Shown in pieces: positions 62,473 to 64,000 of a stretch of 64,000 nt of DNA. A program made the translations under genes and the position numbers. This stretch comes from JBOFGK01 sp051649085 (GTDB lineage: Bacteria > Bacillota_I > Bacilli_A > UBA3375), in NCBI GenBank assembly GCA_051649085.1, contig JBOFGK010000058.1:1-64000 (forward strand). Direction: 5' to 3'. Numbering within the stretch: the stretch's first letter is position 1; the number at the start of each line of letters is the position of its first letter. Under the pieces are notes generated by a model. That model worked only from the letters and a program-made list of their open reading frames with translations, was not told the DNA's origin and searched no databases.

Positions 62473-63412
62473 TTATTTTCCTTTCTAACTTAGAAAATAC
62501 TTCATCAAGTGTACAAATTTCTGCTAAAACTTGCGCAACAGTTTTAATCTCTTTAATCTCACCGACTACTTGACCGGCCATGAAACTTCCTTCTTTAACA
62601 TTTCCATCAAAAACAGCTTTACGTAGTGAACCAAGTGTTAAATGCTCTAATTCCATTGGATCAACATCTGTAACTTCAAGTTTGGCATATTTACGGGCCA
62701 TTTGGTTTTTAAGGGCACGAACTGGAACACCTTTAGAACGACCTGTTACAATTGTTGAGTTGTCTTTAGCTTTTAAAATTTCTGCTTTGTAATTTTCATG
62801 AATTGGACATTCTTCAGTTGCTAATAATACTGTTCCAATTTGAATTCCTTCTGCTCCTAACGCAATCGCTGCCAAAAATTGACGTGGAGTTGCAATTCCA
62901 CCAGCTGCAATAACTGGAACATTTACTGCATTAATTACTTGCGGTACAAGTGTAAGAGTTGTCATTTCACCAACATGACCACCTGACTCTGTCCCTTCAA
63001 CAATAATTGCATCAACACCCATTCGTTCCATTTTAATTGCATGAACAACTGAAGGTACAACTGGAAAAATCTTAATTCCTGCTTCATGAATTTTATCAAC
63101 ATAAGGTCCTGGACTTCCAGCACCAGTTGTGATTAATTTCACTCCACGTTCGATACAGTAATCAATTATCGCTTCAGCAAATGGATTCATCATCATAACA
63201 TTCACTCCAAAAACTTTTCCCTCTTCAACTAATTCAAATGCTTTATCGATTTCGACTTTTGCTTGGTCAATTGTCCAACCACCTGTTCCGACAAGTCCGA
63301 TTCCTCCTGCATTAGCAATAACCGCTGCAAATTCTGCTGTTGCAATATTTGCCATTCCTCCTTGGATTACAGGATATTTAACTCCAAACTCTTTTTTTAA
63401 GTATAAATTCAT
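62465..63412 (-). CDS. fabK: Enoyl-ACP reductase II
   Basis: FMN enzyme that reduces enoyl-ACP, the last step of each elongation cycle, in place of FabI. The 315 residues include YPVIQGGMANIATAEFAAVIANAGGIGLVGTGG near 14, VEGTESGGHVGEMTT near 140 and IAAGGIATPRQFLAAIALGAEGIQIGT near 170, with the FabK-type length. It lies eight bases after accA and overlaps the second FabK-like gene. Confidence 0.92.
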   Translation of the reverse strand: MNLYLKKEFGVKYPVIQGGMANIATAEFAAVIANAGGIGLVGTGGWTIDQAKVEIDKAFELVEEGKVFGVNVMMMNPFAEAIIDYCIERGVKLITTGAGSPGPYVDKIHEAGIKIFPVVPSVVHAIKMERMGVDAIIVEGTESGGHVGEMTTLTLVPQVINAVNVPVIAAGGIATPRQFLAAIALGAEGIQIGTVLLATEECPIHENYKAEILKAKDNSTIVTGRSKGVPVRALKNQMARKYAKLEVTDVDPMELEHLTLGSLRKAVFDGNVKEGSFMAGQVVGEIKEIKTVAQVLAEICTLDEVFSKLERKINE

Positions 63413-63420
63413 TTCATCTC

Positions 63421-64000
63421 CTAATTTCCAAATTGACTAAATCGATTATATCGACGGTTTTTTAATTCAGATTTTGAGATTGACTCTAATCCATCAATTT
63501 GTTTTATTATTAATTGTTGTAGTTCTGCTTTACGGCTTGCAACTGCAAGTGGTGTCAATAATTCATCATTTTCTGAAATGATTTGATCAATAATTTTAAG
63601 TTTCAATAAATCATTTGCTTGTATTTTCATTTTCTCAACAGCTTCCGGTGCTCGCGCTCCATCTTTATAAATAATTGAAGCGAAACCTTCCGGTGAAATT
63701 ACTGAATAATACGCATTTTCAAACATCATCATATGATCACAAACTGCAATTCCTAATGCACCACCACTTCCACCTTCTGAAAGTAAAATCGAAATAATTG
63801 GAACATTAAGATCTGACATTTCAAATAAGTTAGTGGCAATTGCTTCTCCTTGTCCACGTTCTTCAGCACCAATTCCTGGATATGCACCAGCTGTATCGAC
63901 AATTGTGACAATTGGACGATTAAATTTTTCTGCTTGTTTCATTAATCTTAAGGCTTTACGATATCCTTCTGGATGAGGCATTCCATAATTTTTCTTCAAG
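63421..64000 (-). CDS. accA: Acetyl-CoA carboxylase carboxyltransferase subunit alpha (partial)
   Basis: The C-terminal 192 or so residues of AccA, which joins AccD to transfer carboxyl groups to acetyl-CoA. NYGMPHPEGYRKALRLMKQAEKF, VDTAGAYPGIGAEERGQGEAIA and LSEGGSGGALGIAVCD are the carboxyltransferase core with the oxyanion-hole glycines. The gene runs off the right end of the window; the methionine nearest the edge is internal, so the true start lies beyond 64000. Confidence 0.95.
   Translation of the reverse strand, partial: LKKNYGMPHPEGYRKALRLMKQAEKFNRPIVTIVDTAGAYPGIGAEERGQGEAIATNLFEMSDLNVPIISILLSEGGSGGALGIAVCDHMMMFENAYYSVISPEGFASIIYKDGARAPEAVEKMKIQANDLLKLKIIDQIISENDELLTPLAVASRKAELQQLIIKQIDGLESISKSELKNRRYNRFSQFGN

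Noticed and set aside
1..64000. Mycoplasma-type code with TGA as tryptophan
   Set aside because: TGA ends several genes (for example xseA and the Gx-transporter gene) and tryptophan is encoded by TGG throughout.
1..64000. tRNA, rRNA, insertion sequences or prophage genes
   Set aside because: No cloverleaf-like segments, rRNA sequence, transposase or phage structural genes were recognised on either strand by reading; a tRNAscan or ISfinder search would be decisive.

Overview
The window comes from an A+T-rich, low-GC Gram-positive-type bacterium (Bacillota, plausibly near the Erysipelotrichia/Mollicutes border). The evidence is the SigA/DnaG/DnaD-type, YqfA, IreB, YtxH, DUF1292 and RuvX genes, AGGAGG-type ribosome-binding sites, lipoprotein signal peptides and an MEP-pathway IspH. 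The genetic code looks standard: TGA ends several genes and Trp is TGG. Species cannot be fixed from the sequence alone. Most genes lie on the minus strand.

Layout. 1-3.8 kb: an amino-acid permease and htpG. 3.8-13.7 kb: one leuABCD-ilvDBNC operon for branched-chain amino acids, read leftward from a consensus promoter at 13.65-13.68 kb. It is preceded by a 31-codon Ile/Leu-rich leader peptide with mutually exclusive hairpins and a terminator, a ribosome-mediated attenuator. 13.8-20.6 kb: an M29 aminopeptidase, a MacA/MacB-type efflux set, and an uncharacterised ABC cluster with a degenerate ATPase. 20.8-37.7 kb: a long housekeeping block (ireB, ruvX, DUF1292, ispA, dnaD-like, dnaG, rpoD, trmK, nif3, ttcA, efp, asp23-like, nusB, xseAB, mltG, hemolysin III, gltX, MFS, M78 peptidase). 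The sigma factor here has a large insertion inside region 4.

38.4-50.9 kb: a set resembling the flavin-based extracellular electron transfer locus of Listeria: EcfT, a fused EcfA, a Gx-transporter protein (EetB-like), a NusG-domain-II protein (EetA-like), ApbE, a polyprenyl diphosphate synthase and an NDH-2. The NDH-2 is fused to a DoxX-like membrane domain through an Ala-rich repeat linker that carries a motif resembling ApbE flavinylation sites. No separate flavoprotein acceptor such as PplA is seen.

52.8-53.6 kb has no annotated-size gene but is dense in RNA signals. It holds a probable small RNA, then a compact type I toxin-antitoxin module: a 22-codon hydrophobic peptide whose ribosome-binding site lies in a 20-bp hairpin, a bidirectional terminator, and a convergent ~58-nt antisense RNA carrying an imperfect copy of the toxin start region exactly 100 bp away. 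This follows the organisation of the Fst/par locus without clear peptide similarity. 53.6-58 kb: ispH, a DUF308 protein, a 5 x 38-bp tandem repeat, a P1B ATPase and a lone NuoE-like protein. 58.1-64 kb: the fatty-acid operon accA(partial)-fabK-fabK2-fabD-fabG-fabF-fabZ.

Most promoters recognised here (16 of about 19) carry a TGn extended -10, many with poor -35 boxes, which may relate to the unusual sigma factor.
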